From: [Phialemoniopsis] sp. UDSM-2020
Taxonomy: Eukaryota; Ascomycota; Sordariomycetes; Thyridiales; Thyridiaceae
Direction of reading: 5' to 3'
DNA length: 64,000 nt
Assembly (NCBI GenBank): GCA_018873225.1
Contig: JAEILZ010000002.1
Coordinates: 2,914,001-2,978,000 of the forward strand
The notes below the pieces were generated by a model. It ran no database searches and had not been told where the DNA came from. It worked only from the letters and a program-made list of their open reading frames with translations. This document shows positions 1-11,426 of the stretch, in pieces. The stretch's first letter is position 1. Each line of letters begins with the position of its first letter. The translations under genes and the position numbers were made by a program.

Positions 1-114
1 ATCCTGCGAGATCGACTCGATGATGGTGAGGCGCGTGTTGGCGGTCCTGCGCTGGGCAGCCCGGGACAGGGCGGAGAGCACCTGGGCAAGTTCTATTTTG
101 AGGATCGCAAGTGA
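1..114 (+). CDS. Possible C-terminal tail of a gene entering from the left edge
   Basis: Frame 1 is open from the first base to a TGA at 112-114 and gives 37 residues ending in GEHLGKFYFEDRK. The tail has a mixed polar and aromatic composition that could be a real protein end. No start, splice site or domain is visible inside the window, so the family cannot be named. The stretch is too short for codon-use statistics to be informative. It could equally be chance open frame or the last exon of a gene whose body lies to the left. Confidence 0.35.
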   Translation: MLRDRLDDGEARVGGPALGSPGQGGEHLGKFYFEDRK

Positions 115-848
115 GGAGGAGGGAGCACTTGAAACGGGGTTCTTGGTCTGCTTCGATGTTTTCTCATGACCACGGTGATGGAAAATGCGTGTGCCAGGTA
201 CAGACACTCGTTACTGTACAAAGCGTTCGAGCTGCTTTGAAATTTTCGACGATGGGGGAGAAGGTTCTTACGACCGGCCATTAAGACACGAGAAAGGTTT
301 CTCAACTGAGCAGCTCGCCAGGGCTGATACCTTTCCGAAGAAGGGGGCAGACGAGTGATGTGGTATCCGTCACAGTTTAGGTAGCGCTGCTATGAGGAGT
401 TAGGGGTCTCGGAAGGGTTTTATGTACTACTAGCATCGCACTGAATTCCATTTCATCAATCAATTGACGCAAGCCCGTCATGCTTCATCATCTGTCTTGA
501 CTCTCACAAACTGTCTGGGGTAGCACTGAGTACGCAGACAGCTTTTTCGGCTGTCACCCACATCCGACATCTAGGATCCCTCTCGAGGACTCCGGTCTTT
601 CGACTCCTCGAAGAGAGGGTTATCCCATTACCTAAATTCCGACAGGCTAATAGTATTTACTATGTAGTGTTCTATCATTTACCCTTCTCATCTCTGTAGA
701 AGCTTGTGCTGTGCCTCCAGCCATTGGAACACGGAGTGATTCTGTAGGTCATAGAGTCAACGCACTGTTCGTGTCAGGTATGTTCTCGCGTTTGGTGGCA
801 TTTCACACATCAATCTTGGGAGTCGATATATTGCCACCCGAGATACCA
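115..848. other. Intergenic stretch, no gene seen
   Basis: No convincing reading frame is present. The only visible structure is an imperfect inverted repeat at about 578-619, with arms CCCTCTCGAGGA and TCCTCGAAGAGAGGG. The stretch would be shared 3' flank between the possible left-edge gene and the minus-strand gene that follows. Confidence 0.5.
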
Positions 849-2048
849 TCATCGACAAGACTTTGTGATAGAGTTCTCCCGTTGTCTGTGGCTCGTCGAA
901 TCCCAACACGGCTGTTGTGATCTTTTCGGGTCAGTTTTACATTTACTTTGCGTAACCCTTGGATGTTGCTCCTGGTATGATGACACTTTCATGTTGTTGT
1001 GGCGTTCGTTTCGTGGCGACAAGTAATTCATAGACGAAGACGTTCTTACTGCCTCCTTTTGGCGACAAATGTCCTCAAACGGACCTCCAACGTCACCTCC
1101 CTGTTCACACAGCGCATCGACTAGACGAGGTAGTGAGTGAGCAAAAGCATTGACCCTTTTCCGGATTCTTACGTATGCTTTTGACGTCCCCTCATGCTGT
1201 TTCCACCGTTGAACACACTCCGCAGTCTTTGGCCTTCCCCGTCTGCAGTAATGGCACTTGATCTGGTGGCTGATCAAGTCGAATAAGGTGTCGTATCCTG
1301 GCCGATGCGTTTCTCCGTGTCTGTCGTTGGTCAGAAAGGAGCTAGCCCAGGGCATGTCATAATGCTCATCATGATCGTCGAACAGGATCCCCCCTTCGAC
1401 CTCCTGAAAACCCTTGATCTCGGCAACGGGCAGTACCACATATTCATACAGGCAGAGCCCCTGCGAGAACCTTGGAACATGTTTCTCGTATGTTGGTGGT
1501 AGCTGCAGCCTCGTGTCCCAGAAAGGCTGTTCAGATTTCTCTGAGCCCCATGGCTTGTGCCGATAAATGAGCGTCCGAAATATGTAACCCCCAGGTAGCC
1601 TCGCCAGTAGTGCTGTAGCATCTTGCATCTTGGCAAAAGTTAAGAGAAATGGGGCGAGATGGTCTTCATTGTTGTGGCGTTTGTGGATCATGATGAAAGC
1701 CGTGCGGATCGACTGGACCTGCTTGAGGAGGCGCGTCACAAGAGTGTCGTCCAAACTCGCGACGCCGAAGCATCTCCCGTGTCCATGCCCTTTCTCATCA
1801 CACCACGTAATGGTGATCCAAAGCCATCCGAGCGGATGATAGCTTGGCATTATCTGGATGAGGAATAAACGGAGATCTGTGAGTGTTGGGGGCACACACA
1901 CATCTTCCATCTCCCGCCTGGCCTGTCGACTTGTGTTCAACAATTCTGTGCCGCTGTCTTCCGAGACCAGTTCGAAGATCCGACTTCTGATATGCAAAGG
2001 TAGGGAGAATAATGCCGAGGTGCTCTTCGTATCAGTTGGTGAGGCCAT
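849..2048 (-). CDS. F-box-like fungal protein, 399 aa, function unknown
   Basis: This is a single uninterrupted minus-strand frame with an ATG at 2048. Residues about 12-45 (LFSLPLHIRSRIFELVSED and what follows) resemble the start of fungal F-box or 2EXR-type proteins, which recruit substrates to SCF ubiquitin ligases or have no known role. The middle is rich in aromatic residues. A CHYCRRGRPKTAEC segment near residue 268 has three cysteines and a histidine but no second pair, so it is not a standard zinc finger. The last 60 residues are polar and low in structure. It stands alone, facing away from its right neighbour. The F-box reading rests on one short N-terminal motif, and a lineage-specific orphan is the alternative. 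Confidence 0.6.
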   Translation of the reverse strand: MASPTDTKSTSALFSLPLHIRSRIFELVSEDSGTELLNTSRQARREMEDVCVPPTLTDLRLFLIQIMPSYHPLGWLWITITWCDEKGHGHGRCFGVASLDDTLVTRLLKQVQSIRTAFIMIHKRHNNEDHLAPFLLTFAKMQDATALLARLPGGYIFRTLIYRHKPWGSEKSEQPFWDTRLQLPPTYEKHVPRFSQGLCLYEYVVLPVAEIKGFQEVEGGILFDDHDEHYDMPWASSFLTNDRHGETHRPGYDTLFDLISHQIKCHYCRRGRPKTAECVQRWKQHEGTSKAYVRIRKRVNAFAHSLPRLVDALCEQGGDVGGPFEDICRQKEAVRTSSSMNYLSPRNERHNNMKVSSYQEQHPRVTQSKCKTDPKRSQQPCWDSTSHRQRENSITKSCR

Positions 2049-3317
2049 GGTGACGGCGGATGAGCATTAAGGCACTTCGTTTTTGGGTGTCGCAACTCGG
2101 CAGATTTGAGGATGGATGTTGTCCTCGCTAAATGGATGATGCGAGGCAACTAGGCTTATTTAAGGACATTTGATATGTTGTCATTAGACTTTAGAGCTTC
2201 GAGCAAGTTTTACATTGGACAGCAGCCGGACGCAAGATTACATGGGCGTTGAGTCACAACGTAGCTTCTGAACCAGGGATGCTCGAACTTAGTTCTGTCT
2301 GAACCGCAACTCTCTTTTTGCGGTTGAACGCGAGGTGTGACAAGTATGCTTAGGTCTGTAGATGCTCATCAAAGAAGGAACTGAACCAATGAGGATATGC
2401 TGAGAGGATGTGAATGCAATACAATGGTACAGATATACGGACCTTGGAGTCGAGTAAAACGAAAGACTATTGTAGTCTTGTCACGCTGTTTTATCTGCGC
2501 CCACTTGATACCAAACTCAGGTAGGCTTACAAATCTGGCCCGAAGTTTGAAGTTGTGAATCGCATTTGGGCCGTTTGAGACGGAGTGAAACTCTAGCCAC
2601 GGATGGCAATGCTTGAAGCTTCGGGGAAGCTTCGCTGCTTTGGTTGTTGTTTGCCAGTATACATCTGATCTATATCTGAGTTTGACAATAGCTTAAACCC
2701 AATGCTGCGCTCTGGAACAAGACGATGAAGCAGGCATTTTGACTGATCATCACCCGTTTATTTGTTCAAGGGCCCTAAGTACGTGTTCGTAAGCCGAGGA
2801 AAAATTGCTGATCTTGATACGTGCTAGAGATAGGCTTGAGGGTTTGATCAAAGCCATAGTGTTTCATTCGTACACGCTTGATGAAACATCTATTTGGATT
2901 GATGTTGACAACCTTCAATTGAGTCAGGGAAAACAACACGTAGACTTGGTTGCCTTACCCGCATCTCTGTTCGCTGCGGATTTGACAGAAAGGACTGAAG
3001 TGTAGTTGATAGCATCGAGCCCAAGGTCTGACCCATTCTGGATGTAACAGTATGGCAATCCGGCTGTATACAGCTACTAAACTAATTTGTCAATATCCTG
3101 CGACTGCAGAGCTCAGGCGCGGGATGGTGGTGATGATTACGTGGAGAACCAATAGCGGCATTTAGCGGCCGGTAAATAGCACGACGAGCGGGGGGCAGAT
3201 CCAATCGTACGGGTACGGGGTACATGTGCTGTCGAAGAGACAGATTGTCACTTTGCGACTGAACTCTCTTCTACATACATAAGAACATACATCACTTTCT
3301 TGGAGCGATCCGTCACG
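2049..3317. other. 1.27 kb divergent promoter region, no gene seen
   Basis: The stretch lies between the minus-strand F-box-like gene and the plus-strand AsaB-like gene. It is relatively AT-rich up to about 3000 and carries only short frames without fungal gene features. A small open frame at 2805-3005 begins with a TTG, not an ATG, and was not accepted. Confidence 0.5.
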
Positions 3318-4418
3318 ATGGCAGCGGCGGCAACTCAAAGCGCGCCTGTGGCGCCTTCAATCGGCTTCACGGAGGACGGTACGGGTGGTCAGAATGGCAT
3401 CCGGACCGTCGATGCGATGATGCACTACTACAACGATCCGGGCGATGGGTCGCCGCCGATTCCAGTGAGAATTGGAGTGTGAGTGTCATACATGCAGTTT
3501 TTTGAGAGGGGCAATCTCTCTCTCGAATTGCCCCGATGCTAATCTTGGTGAGGCGTCAGCAACACGGTCACGAATGAGCGGCCCATGGTCCCGGTACCCA
3601 AGACCATCACGGACGTCAGAGGCCGTGAGGGCGACTACAACCTCGACAACTGCGGCTTTCAGTTTGTTCAGCACGAAACCGCAACTGCCTGCAGAGAAGA
3701 TGGGTACCACGACGAGAAGATCATCAAGTCGGAGTACTTTCGCGAGTGCGAGCAGCTCCTGAAGGATGCGTAGGTATTTTCCTCACTTTGGCCAGCTGAT
3801 GCAGAGAGGCTCACGAGAGACGAACACAGCACCGGCGCAACGAGGGCATTCGTGTTTGACCACAGAGTCCGCCGCGGGCCGTCAAACTGGCACAAACTAG
3901 GAGAGAATAACGCCTCGAAGCGCGGGCCGCTGCACAGGGCGCACGTCGACCAGTCGTACTTGGGCGCCGAGCTCGCCGTGCGCAAGGAGTTCCCAGACGA
4001 GGCGGACGAGCTCATGAAGAAGCGATGGCAGATCATCAACGTATGTATTGTGCAGTCTCACTATGGCACTTCGCCCACTTACACACTTGCCCCCCAGGTC
4101 TGGCGCCCCATCAGGACGATCCGCAAGGACCCCCTGGCCGTGGCCGACAGCCGGTCCATCCCGGACGCGGACCTCGTGGCGGCGCGCATCATCTACCCGG
4201 ACCACGAGAAGGAGTCGTGGACGATCCTGCCGGGCGGGTCGCACCGGTGGTACTACCTGCACGAGCAGCGGCCGGACGAGGTGCTGCTCATCAAGTGCTT
4301 CGATTCGGACGAGACGGTGGCCCGGCGCGCGCCGCACTCGGCCTTTGTGGACCCGGCGCACGCCGAGGACGAGCCGCGGGAGAGCATCGAGGCCAGGGCG
4401 CTGGTGTTTCACGGGTGA
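3318..4418 (+). CDS. AsaB / GA4-desaturase-like oxidoreductase, 300 aa
   Basis: Four exons are predicted: 3318-3478, 3560-3769, 3830-4040 and 4098-4418. All junctions have GT...AG ends and keep frame. The ATG at 3318 is used; an in-frame TTG upstream is ignored. The protein matches the fungal CmcJ/AsaB/GA4-desaturase-like family, whose members hydroxylate or desaturate small molecules such as gibberellins and aspergillic acid. Supporting segments are the GDYNLDNCGFQFVQHET region near residue 80, HRAHVDQSYLGAE near residue 150, and the W-R-P-I...DPLAVADSRSI block followed by WYYLHEQRPDEVLLIKCFDS in the last exon. Length is normal for the family. An MFS transporter follows 0.8 kb downstream on the same strand. 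The substrate cannot be read from the sequence. Confidence 0.82.
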
Positions 4419-5240
4419 TGATTATGATGATGACTTTTCGGGGTTATGATGAAAGCATTTTCAATATTGAAGTTCTTGCTGGGGACGGCCAGTACCCTTG
4501 TAAACAGAGCGCATTTGAGAGGCTATCCGTACATGCCATGGCTTTGAATCAGAGCCACATACCGGGCTCCTCAAACGACATGCTCGATGTTGATAACACA
4601 AAACAATTGTCTAAGTGCTACGTAATACCAAACACAATGCTGAGATCGCCAAGCAAACCCAGGCGAACCCAAGCTCAATCCATCGATTAATCCATCTCTG
4701 ACAGCCGTTTGCTGCCGCCAAGGGCCGGTCTTAAGCGCCGGACCCAAATCACCTCATATCCTGGCACTCCCTGGTAGTGAAAACGCGCATCGCAGAAGAA
4801 GCCCACGAGATTTGAGGCACCACCTTTCTCCCCCACTCCCGAGTGTGCCCCAATAACGGGAATGTCAGGAAGTTGAATGAGGGTCTTGGACGCTGAGCAG
4901 AACATGCAGTAGCGTGTCTTCAAAGGGCTCTAGGCCGTCGACTAAACAGCCCAAGGACCCCCACAGACTGCCCCAAGAGGTGAAAAGCGAAGAGGCTACC
5001 GGAAGCTCTGGTCCCTGGGACCTGCTCTGCTCCAGTGGGACCTGCAAGGTTGATGCGGGTATGGTAAAAAATTTGGATGACGGACGAGCTAAGACAAGAT
5101 AGAGAAAAAAGTTCGAGTCTTTAAAGCTCGGATGCTATCCGGGTTGTAATGTATATGCCTCGCAACCATTGTACTTTGCTGAGATGGCAAGAGATCCTGT
5201 TGTATTGATTTACCATCCGTAGACTCGATACCAAGCAGCA
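4419..5240. other. 822 bp spacer, no gene seen
   Basis: This is the 3' flank of the AsaB-like gene and the promoter of the MFS gene. Short frames on both strands have no fungal protein character. No tRNA or repeat was noticed. Confidence 0.45.
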
Positions 5241-7015
5241 ATGTCACACCAGGGAGAGAAAAGCACAGTTGCTGAGCCCTTGGCTACGGGCGCATCTGAA
5301 GCTCCCGTCACGGGGCACGATGCCGAAGCCCATGCTCCGGCCACGGCCGACCAGGATGTCGCCATCAAGATGGTCGGCGAGGAGCGCCATGCGATCGACC
5401 CCGTCGTCGCCGCCCGCGCCCGGCGCAAGATTGATTTCTTCCTGATTCCCACGATGGCCGTTGGATGTATGTAAAGGAATCACTTGGTTGTACGATGGGT
5501 GACTAACACGAAACGACTTAGATGGACTGGTCTACTACGACAAGGCCATCCTCGGCTCGGCCGTGCTCTTTGGCATGACGGGCGACCTGTCACTCTCTGT
5601 CGTCGACAAGTCGACCACACCGCCGACGACCGACACCTCGCGCCTCAGCTGGGCCACGTCGCTCTTCTACTTTGGCATGCTCGCGGGACTCTACCCGCTG
5701 ACCTACCTGCTCCAGCGCATGCCCGTCGGCCGTACCCTGGGTCCCCTCATCATCCTCTGGGCCCTCATCTGCATGCTCACGGCCACCGTCACCACCCACC
5801 AGGGCCTCTACGTCCAGCGCTTCTTCCTCGGCTTCATGGAGAGCGTCATCCCCACGGCGTTCATGTGCATCGTCTCAGGCTACTACACGCAGTCCGAGCA
5901 GGCCCTGCGCCAGAGCTGGTGGTTCTCCAGTACGGGCTGGTGGACCATCCTCGGTGGCGGCCTCAACTACGGCTTCGCCCAGGTCGAGGGCGGCGGCATG
6001 CGCCGCTGGCAGTACATCTACCTGTTCGCCGGCGCGCTGACCTGCCTCTTCGGCGCCTTCTGCTTCTGGATGCCCGACTCGCCCGTCGACGCCTGGTTCC
6101 TGACCGAGGAGGAGCGCTTCGCTGCCACGGAGCGCCTGCGCGACGGGCAGACGGGCGTGCGCTGCACGCGCATCAAGAAGTCGCAGCTCATCGAGGCCGT
6201 GTGCGACGTCAAGATCTGGCTGGTTGCGCTCATGATGGCTTCTGCGTGAGTTCTCCTTCCCTTCCCTCCCAACTCTGGCCCCCTATCTTGCCTTCTGAAA
6301 CTGACATGCACAAAGCTATACCGTCAACGGCGCCGTCAGCGGCTTCGGCCCCCTGATCGTCTCGACCTTCGGCTGGAGCACCCTCGACTCGATCCTCTTC
6401 CAGTTTCCGCTCGGCGGCATCTGCCTCATCGCCATCCTGCTGACGGGCTTCCTCGGCTCGCGCTTCCGCAACATCCGCATCTTCATGCTCATCGCGTGCT
6501 GCCTGCCCGTCATCGCGGGCTGCGCCATCATCTGGCGCAGCGAGTGGACGATCCGCGCCGCGGCGCCCGTTGTCGGCTACTCCATCACGGGCTTCTTCGG
6601 CGCCGTGGTCAGCCTGATCATCACGATCGGCATGTCCAACGTCGCGGGCCACACCAAGAAGAGCTTCATGGCGGCGACCATCTTCGTCGCGTACTGCGTC
6701 GGCAACATTGTCGGCCCGCAGCTCATCAAGTCGCAGACCAAGGCGCAGCACTACCCGGAGCTGTGGCTGGGTCTGATCATCTGGTAAGTCCTGCCTGCTG
6801 CTTGGGGGAGAAAGTAATCAATGGCGACAATGCTGACACGGAAACCACTTTCTAGTTACTGCATCACCATTCTCGCCTCCATCGCGCTCTACTTTGTCCT
6901 GCGCCGGGAGAACGCCAAGAAGGAGGCCATTGAGGTGGACGAGACGGAGAAGGCCAAGCTTGCCTTCCAGGACCTCACGGACAAGGAGAACCCTTACTTC
7001 AGATACGTCATGTAA
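5241..7015 (+). CDS. MFS transporter, anion:cation symporter (Dal5/allantoate permease) type, 525 aa
   Basis: Four exons are predicted: 5241-5466, 5522-6245, 6316-6783 and 6856-7015. All introns are GT...AG and join frames exactly. After a polar N-terminus of about 60 residues come ARRKIDFFLIPTMAVGYGLVYYDK and some 12 hydrophobic spans. The first span runs into the YYDK motif seen in the Dal5-like ACS family. A central loop near residue 280 carries LTEEERFAATERLR, the usual cytoplasmic loop helix, and VNGAVSGFGPLIVSTFGWS opens the second half. Family members import organic anions such as allantoate, nicotinate, pantothenate or tricarboxylates across the plasma membrane by proton symport. The substrate is not deducible here. 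It lies in tandem with the AsaB-like enzyme. Confidence 0.9.
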
Positions 7016-7381
7016 TGTTGATCGGAGTAATGTGTCACAATGGCATATCTGGATCTTTTTGTTCTTATTTGCAAGTATTAGATTACTAGTTTTAGACAAC
7101 CGGCACTTGACCCCCCCTCCTGCCACCTAAAATTCAACATGAAAGGGTATCGGAGAAGATAGAAATAATTGTTGCAAAATAGGAAAAGAGAATTGAAAAG
7201 AAATGTCTTGGAAATTCATGTCCAAGATGACAGAGATCTGCCGACACCAGCTTCCGGGGGAGACGCAACAACTTTTCGACGGCTCTGGGCGAGAGTTCGT
7301 CGCTAACAAACTGTTTTGTTCCAATCTGGGCGATTCGCAACGGCTTGTCAAACGGTGTCTTTTATCTACCGAGCGACTCGT
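7016..7381. other. Short convergent spacer, no gene seen
   Basis: This 366 bp AT-rich stretch lies between two converging genes and should contain both 3' UTRs. No separate feature was seen. Confidence 0.45.
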
Positions 7382-8821
7382 TTACTGAGGATAAGGAGCC
7401 TGGCCCTGCTGGTGATGCGTCGCGCCGGGGACCTGGGGCTGGTGCTGCTCGTACGTGGCGGCGGGCTGCTGGTGGCCGCCCTCGACGTAGGGGCCCTGCT
7501 GGTAGGTCTGCTGTTGTTCCTGGGGCGGGTACGCGGCGGGGGCCTGCTGCTGGTAGTTCTGCTGCTCGTAGCCGGTCTGCTGCGTGGGGTAGGTGGTGGG
7601 CTGGACGTGCTGCTGCTGCTGCATCGGGGCCATCTCGTAAGGGGCGCCACCGGTGGTTCCGGCCGCAGCTCCGGCGCCGACGGCGGGTCCGCCAACGGGC
7701 TTGGTCTCGGTGTGGACGCCGGCGCCGGTGCCGGCGTGGGTGCGGCGGTGGGAGAGAATGCTCAGGACTGTTGCGCAGAAAGCGTTAGTGTCCCACTCGG
7801 ACTCATAATAAATCACTTGCCCGAGCCGGTCCGGCGATCCGGCTGGCGGGGTTTGGTCGGGGGTTGTGCGAGATACTTACTCAAGAAGCCGAGGGTGACA
7901 CAGAAGAGGACCCACAGGAGGGCACCGAGGGCGGCGGAGGCCTTGATGCAGTCGATGGCCGACTTCCAGTCCTTGCCGTACGAGTAGTAGTAGCCAAAGC
8001 CATAGTAGCCGTCAAAGTCGCCCCAGGCGGCGGCGTACGAGGCGAGGACGGCCCAGCTGCAGAGCCAGAAGATGACACAGAGGGACTCGAGGGCGCTGGT
8101 TTCGCGTGTCAGTCAGTGTCAAGTAATGCGACATGAGCGCATGCGCGCGCGCGCGCGCAAGGCAGGCAGATGGTCACTTACAGATGGGCCCAGGGGTTGT
8201 AGACGTGCGGGGCCGTGATAATGCTGACGCCGAGGTAGACGATGAGGCCGACAGTGAGGATGAAGGAGAACCAGGTCAGACCTATTCGTATTCAGTTAGT
8301 GGGCTTTCTCTCATCGTGACTCGCTCGCAGAGCCGATGCTCCGTTTGTCTGCAAGAATGCATGCCAAGAACAGAGGCCAGGAAAAAAGTCGAGGAAACCT
8401 ACCGAAACCGGCAGCCTAATATGTCAGACGTCAAATTAGCATGATGTGCTTCCAAAGTTCAGCTGGGCGGGTCCCTGCCGGAAACGGGCGCGACTTACAC
8501 CAGAGCCGAGCTTGGATGCCGAATATGCGGTCAGGATGAGCAGGAGTAGCGCGAGAACCTGGTCGTAAGAAAGCACCATTGTTAGTAAGAATAGAAACAT
8601 CAGTGCGCGCGCGCCCTTGCGTCTGGACATAATATCGGAGGAATATTCTCCATGCGTCGCGCGGGCAGCGCGCCCTTTGGTGCTCATAAAAGGAGACGCA
8701 GACGTACGAGTTGGGCGATGCGGATGAAGGCGATGAACATGGGCTGGCCCGGGACGTGCGACCGGTCGCGGCCATCGCTGGCGCGCGAATCCCAAAAGTT
8801 TCCCTTGGTGGTGAAAGCCAT
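7382..8821 (-). CDS. MARVEL-domain membrane protein with Gln/Pro-rich tail, 295 aa
   Basis: Six exons on the minus strand: 8708-8821, 8499-8558, 8403-8415 (only 13 nt), 8182-8281, 7881-8095 and 7382-7767. Every junction is GT...AG and the joined frame is open. Four hydrophobic spans (FIAFIRIAQLVLALLLLILT, FGLTWFSFILTVGLIVYLG, SLCVIFWLCSWAVLASYAAA, ASAALGALLWVLFCVTLGFL) fit a MARVEL four-helix membrane module, which organises membrane contacts or eisosome-like domains. A YYGFGYYYSYGKDW loop precedes the last span, as in fungal homologues. The cytoplasmic tail (about residue 170 on) is rich in Q, P, A and Y. The intron at 8096-8181 contains a 22-nt alternating GC run. The family call is firm; the precise role is not. 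Confidence 0.82.
8137..8158. repeat. Alternating purine-pyrimidine (GC)n run inside a MARVEL-gene intron
   Basis: Twenty-two consecutive bases alternate purine and pyrimidine, nearly all GC with one AT step. Such runs can adopt Z-DNA and are prone to length change. It lies within the predicted intron 8096-8181, so length changes there would not alter the protein. Confidence 0.85.
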
Positions 8822-11426
8822 GGCTAGGTAGCTTCGGTAGTTGCTAGTCGTTTAGAGCTGTCGTTGCGGTTTGGACGGTGATATGGGCCGGCTTGAGAAA
8901 GCTCAGGTAGATATCGGCGCGTGTAAGTCGTGTCGGAAAACCTTAAAACTACGAACAATGGATTGGGGGGGAATCTCGAGGTCTTCTTAAATAAGAGTAG
9001 GGCTCATGTCAAGGATCGCCCTCTTGTCATTGAAACTTGGCGGCCCAGAAAAAGAAACCGTGAGTCGGGTACACCTCTCTGGGAGGCCGTACCGTACCGG
9101 CCTCTGTCGATGAAGAGGACGCATGGATCATGGATGGGTGGGAGGTGGGAATGCCATCATCGGAATGGGGGCCGCTAAGGCTACGATGGGGGGGCTTGGG
9201 CCCAGGCTAGCGCCTCGTTTATTGTCATTGATCATTGGGTGGCTTGCCTTCTGGCGAATGGGTCATTTCCTCTGTCTTGCTAGCTATTACTGACTTTTTT
9301 CTTTTCAGTCCTTACTTTTTGTTGGTGCTGGATTCTGTCCCGCTTCAGGTCAGGGGTGCGGCCTCGAGAAGCTTTTGTGTCCCTTTGAACGGCGCACATG
9401 TGGCGGGACATAGCTTGTCTCACCTTGATGGATGCGCATGTGTCGAAGAGCGGCTCGATGGCTGGGGTCTGTCAGAGAACCAAGAAAGAATAAGCAGTGC
9501 AGTCAGTAACATTCCAGTCGCTGGGAGCTTGGGCCAATGACGTCCCGGGTCCTGACAGGGACAAGGTTGACGTGAACTCTGTACCGTATTTCGCGGGCGA
9601 CGCATCGACTCATGCGCTGCTCGTTGCCCAACCGCCAGTGTGCTAATGCAATGTGCATGATTGTGACCTCACGACGAGCCAAGACCACGCGTTGTCCGCA
9701 CCAAGAAGCCCTTGCAGCAAGGCATTAAACCCAGTCTGATTCAAAGCTGAATGGCCGGATGCAGTCAAGAATACGTATTGGGGAGCATCTCATTTGCCCA
9801 GCAGCGGCTAGCCCTGCTAGTTTCTTGGGTTTAGCAGACCAAGTGCCGTAAGTTGCCGGTCGCCGGACATCATCTGACCCGATCGAACGCAGCAAAAATC
9901 TGAATAGTTACAGGATCGACCATCTGGATGGACGTGTCTCCCTGCATGCACTATGGAGGGGCAGGGGTCAAGCTCGACTGTCTGGTCGCTTGCCCTTCTC
10001 CTCATTTGATCTTTTGAGGTCTCCCACATGCACAGCTCCCGTTCATCTGATGGTATGAACTTAACGTATCGAAATGATAGCTTCTCATTTCCATGCTCAG
10101 AGCTGAAGGCGTTTTACCTTTCCGTTAGCGTTGGCCTGCACGCTATGGCGGGCCAGTATGGGTCACTGGACCCCCAAGACCCCTTGCTCTCTGAGTCTTC
10201 TTGAGTTCTTAGTCCTCGAGGGTGACGAGAGAAGAGAGAGCTTCCCTGCAGCACCGTTCAGCCCAAACTTAGCGCTTAGCGCCAACCCTATCTGAGCAAA
10301 GGTGCACACTAAAAGTGGGCTGTGTAACTCTTCTACGACTAACGACTCAATCTCCTTTTGGAGCTCTAGGAGCTCTCGAGACCCAAGAGGCCTCGCTAGC
10401 ATCGATTCAAAGCACGGAAAACAGCGCGGAATCGGCCACACCTCTACGGGCAGCGGCGGGTGCTTGCTCTAACCGGCCAAACGGCGTAGGGCTGGCGGAG
10501 TGCTGGAATCAACAAGCACACTTTGTTAGTCAGGCTGCCTCCTCAGCCACGATATCCCAAAATATGCCAAGCTTTGTAGCTCGACGGCGTCGCCGTCAAC
10601 TTCATGATCGACAGGTTCAATCGGAGCTTTTCATCGTGGTGTCAGGGGTCTAGCTGGCAGCTTTGCATCATTCTCAATGGTCAATTTCTTATGTATGTCT
10701 CGCTCATGACCTGCACCCCAGACACTACATGACGAAAGGCCGCGTGAACCACATGGGCACCAGCGCGGAGAACCCTCGAGTCTAAGCCGTTAATCGATAT
10801 GGCGTATGTGATATGCACGAGATATACCTCTCAGAACCTTGTTTTCTGACGGACGAGGTTGTAAACGACTTCCACTTTGGAAATCTTTAGCGAGAGCTGA
10901 GTTGCTCGTGCATTTCCTCCTTGCTTTAGACCCCTCAACACCATTTCTCACCATCGTTATCTTTCCAGCGTGTCGCTCACGATGAGGCCTCCGTGCCTCG
11001 GCCATATGCCACATCCACGAATCTGCACAAACAGCAACAGCAATTATCGTGAAACTGGCGTTTGAGCCCAGTGGCACTGGCGCCTGACCGGACCATCAGT
11101 TGTGACTAGCTAGCGCTTGGAAGGAGACCGTTTGATCGAGCTCTTCCCTCCAGATCTTCTTCTTTTGTCTGGCCAGTTGCCGATCTACTTTCTCCCTCCC
11201 CATACACTTCATGACAGCCACCTCGTCCCGGCATGCGCGACCTCCTGGCGGCCTCTTGACGGCTTCAAACACAACTGCTCGAGCTCGATGACGCCTCTTG
11301 TTCGAAGCAAACATGCGAAGCGGCTGAACCAAGTCGTGAATGTGGCATTCCTGATATTGCCCTGGTGGCTTGCTAAGGGGCGGCACGGAGATATGCACGA
11401 CTTCCTGAAATGCTCACCGACCGACC
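8822..11426. other. 2.6 kb gene-free gap
   Basis: No frame in this gap has convincing start, length and composition together. The longest frames (for example 10315-10653 plus and 9235-9540 plus) begin with non-ATG codons or lack fungal domain signatures. The first 400 bp should hold the MARVEL gene promoter. I saw no transposon ends, long repeats or tRNA. A non-coding RNA cannot be excluded from sequence alone. Confidence 0.45.

Noticed and set aside
577..620. Imperfect inverted repeat as a possible terminator or transposon end
   Set aside because: Eukaryotic context, mismatched arms and no target duplication or element body nearby.
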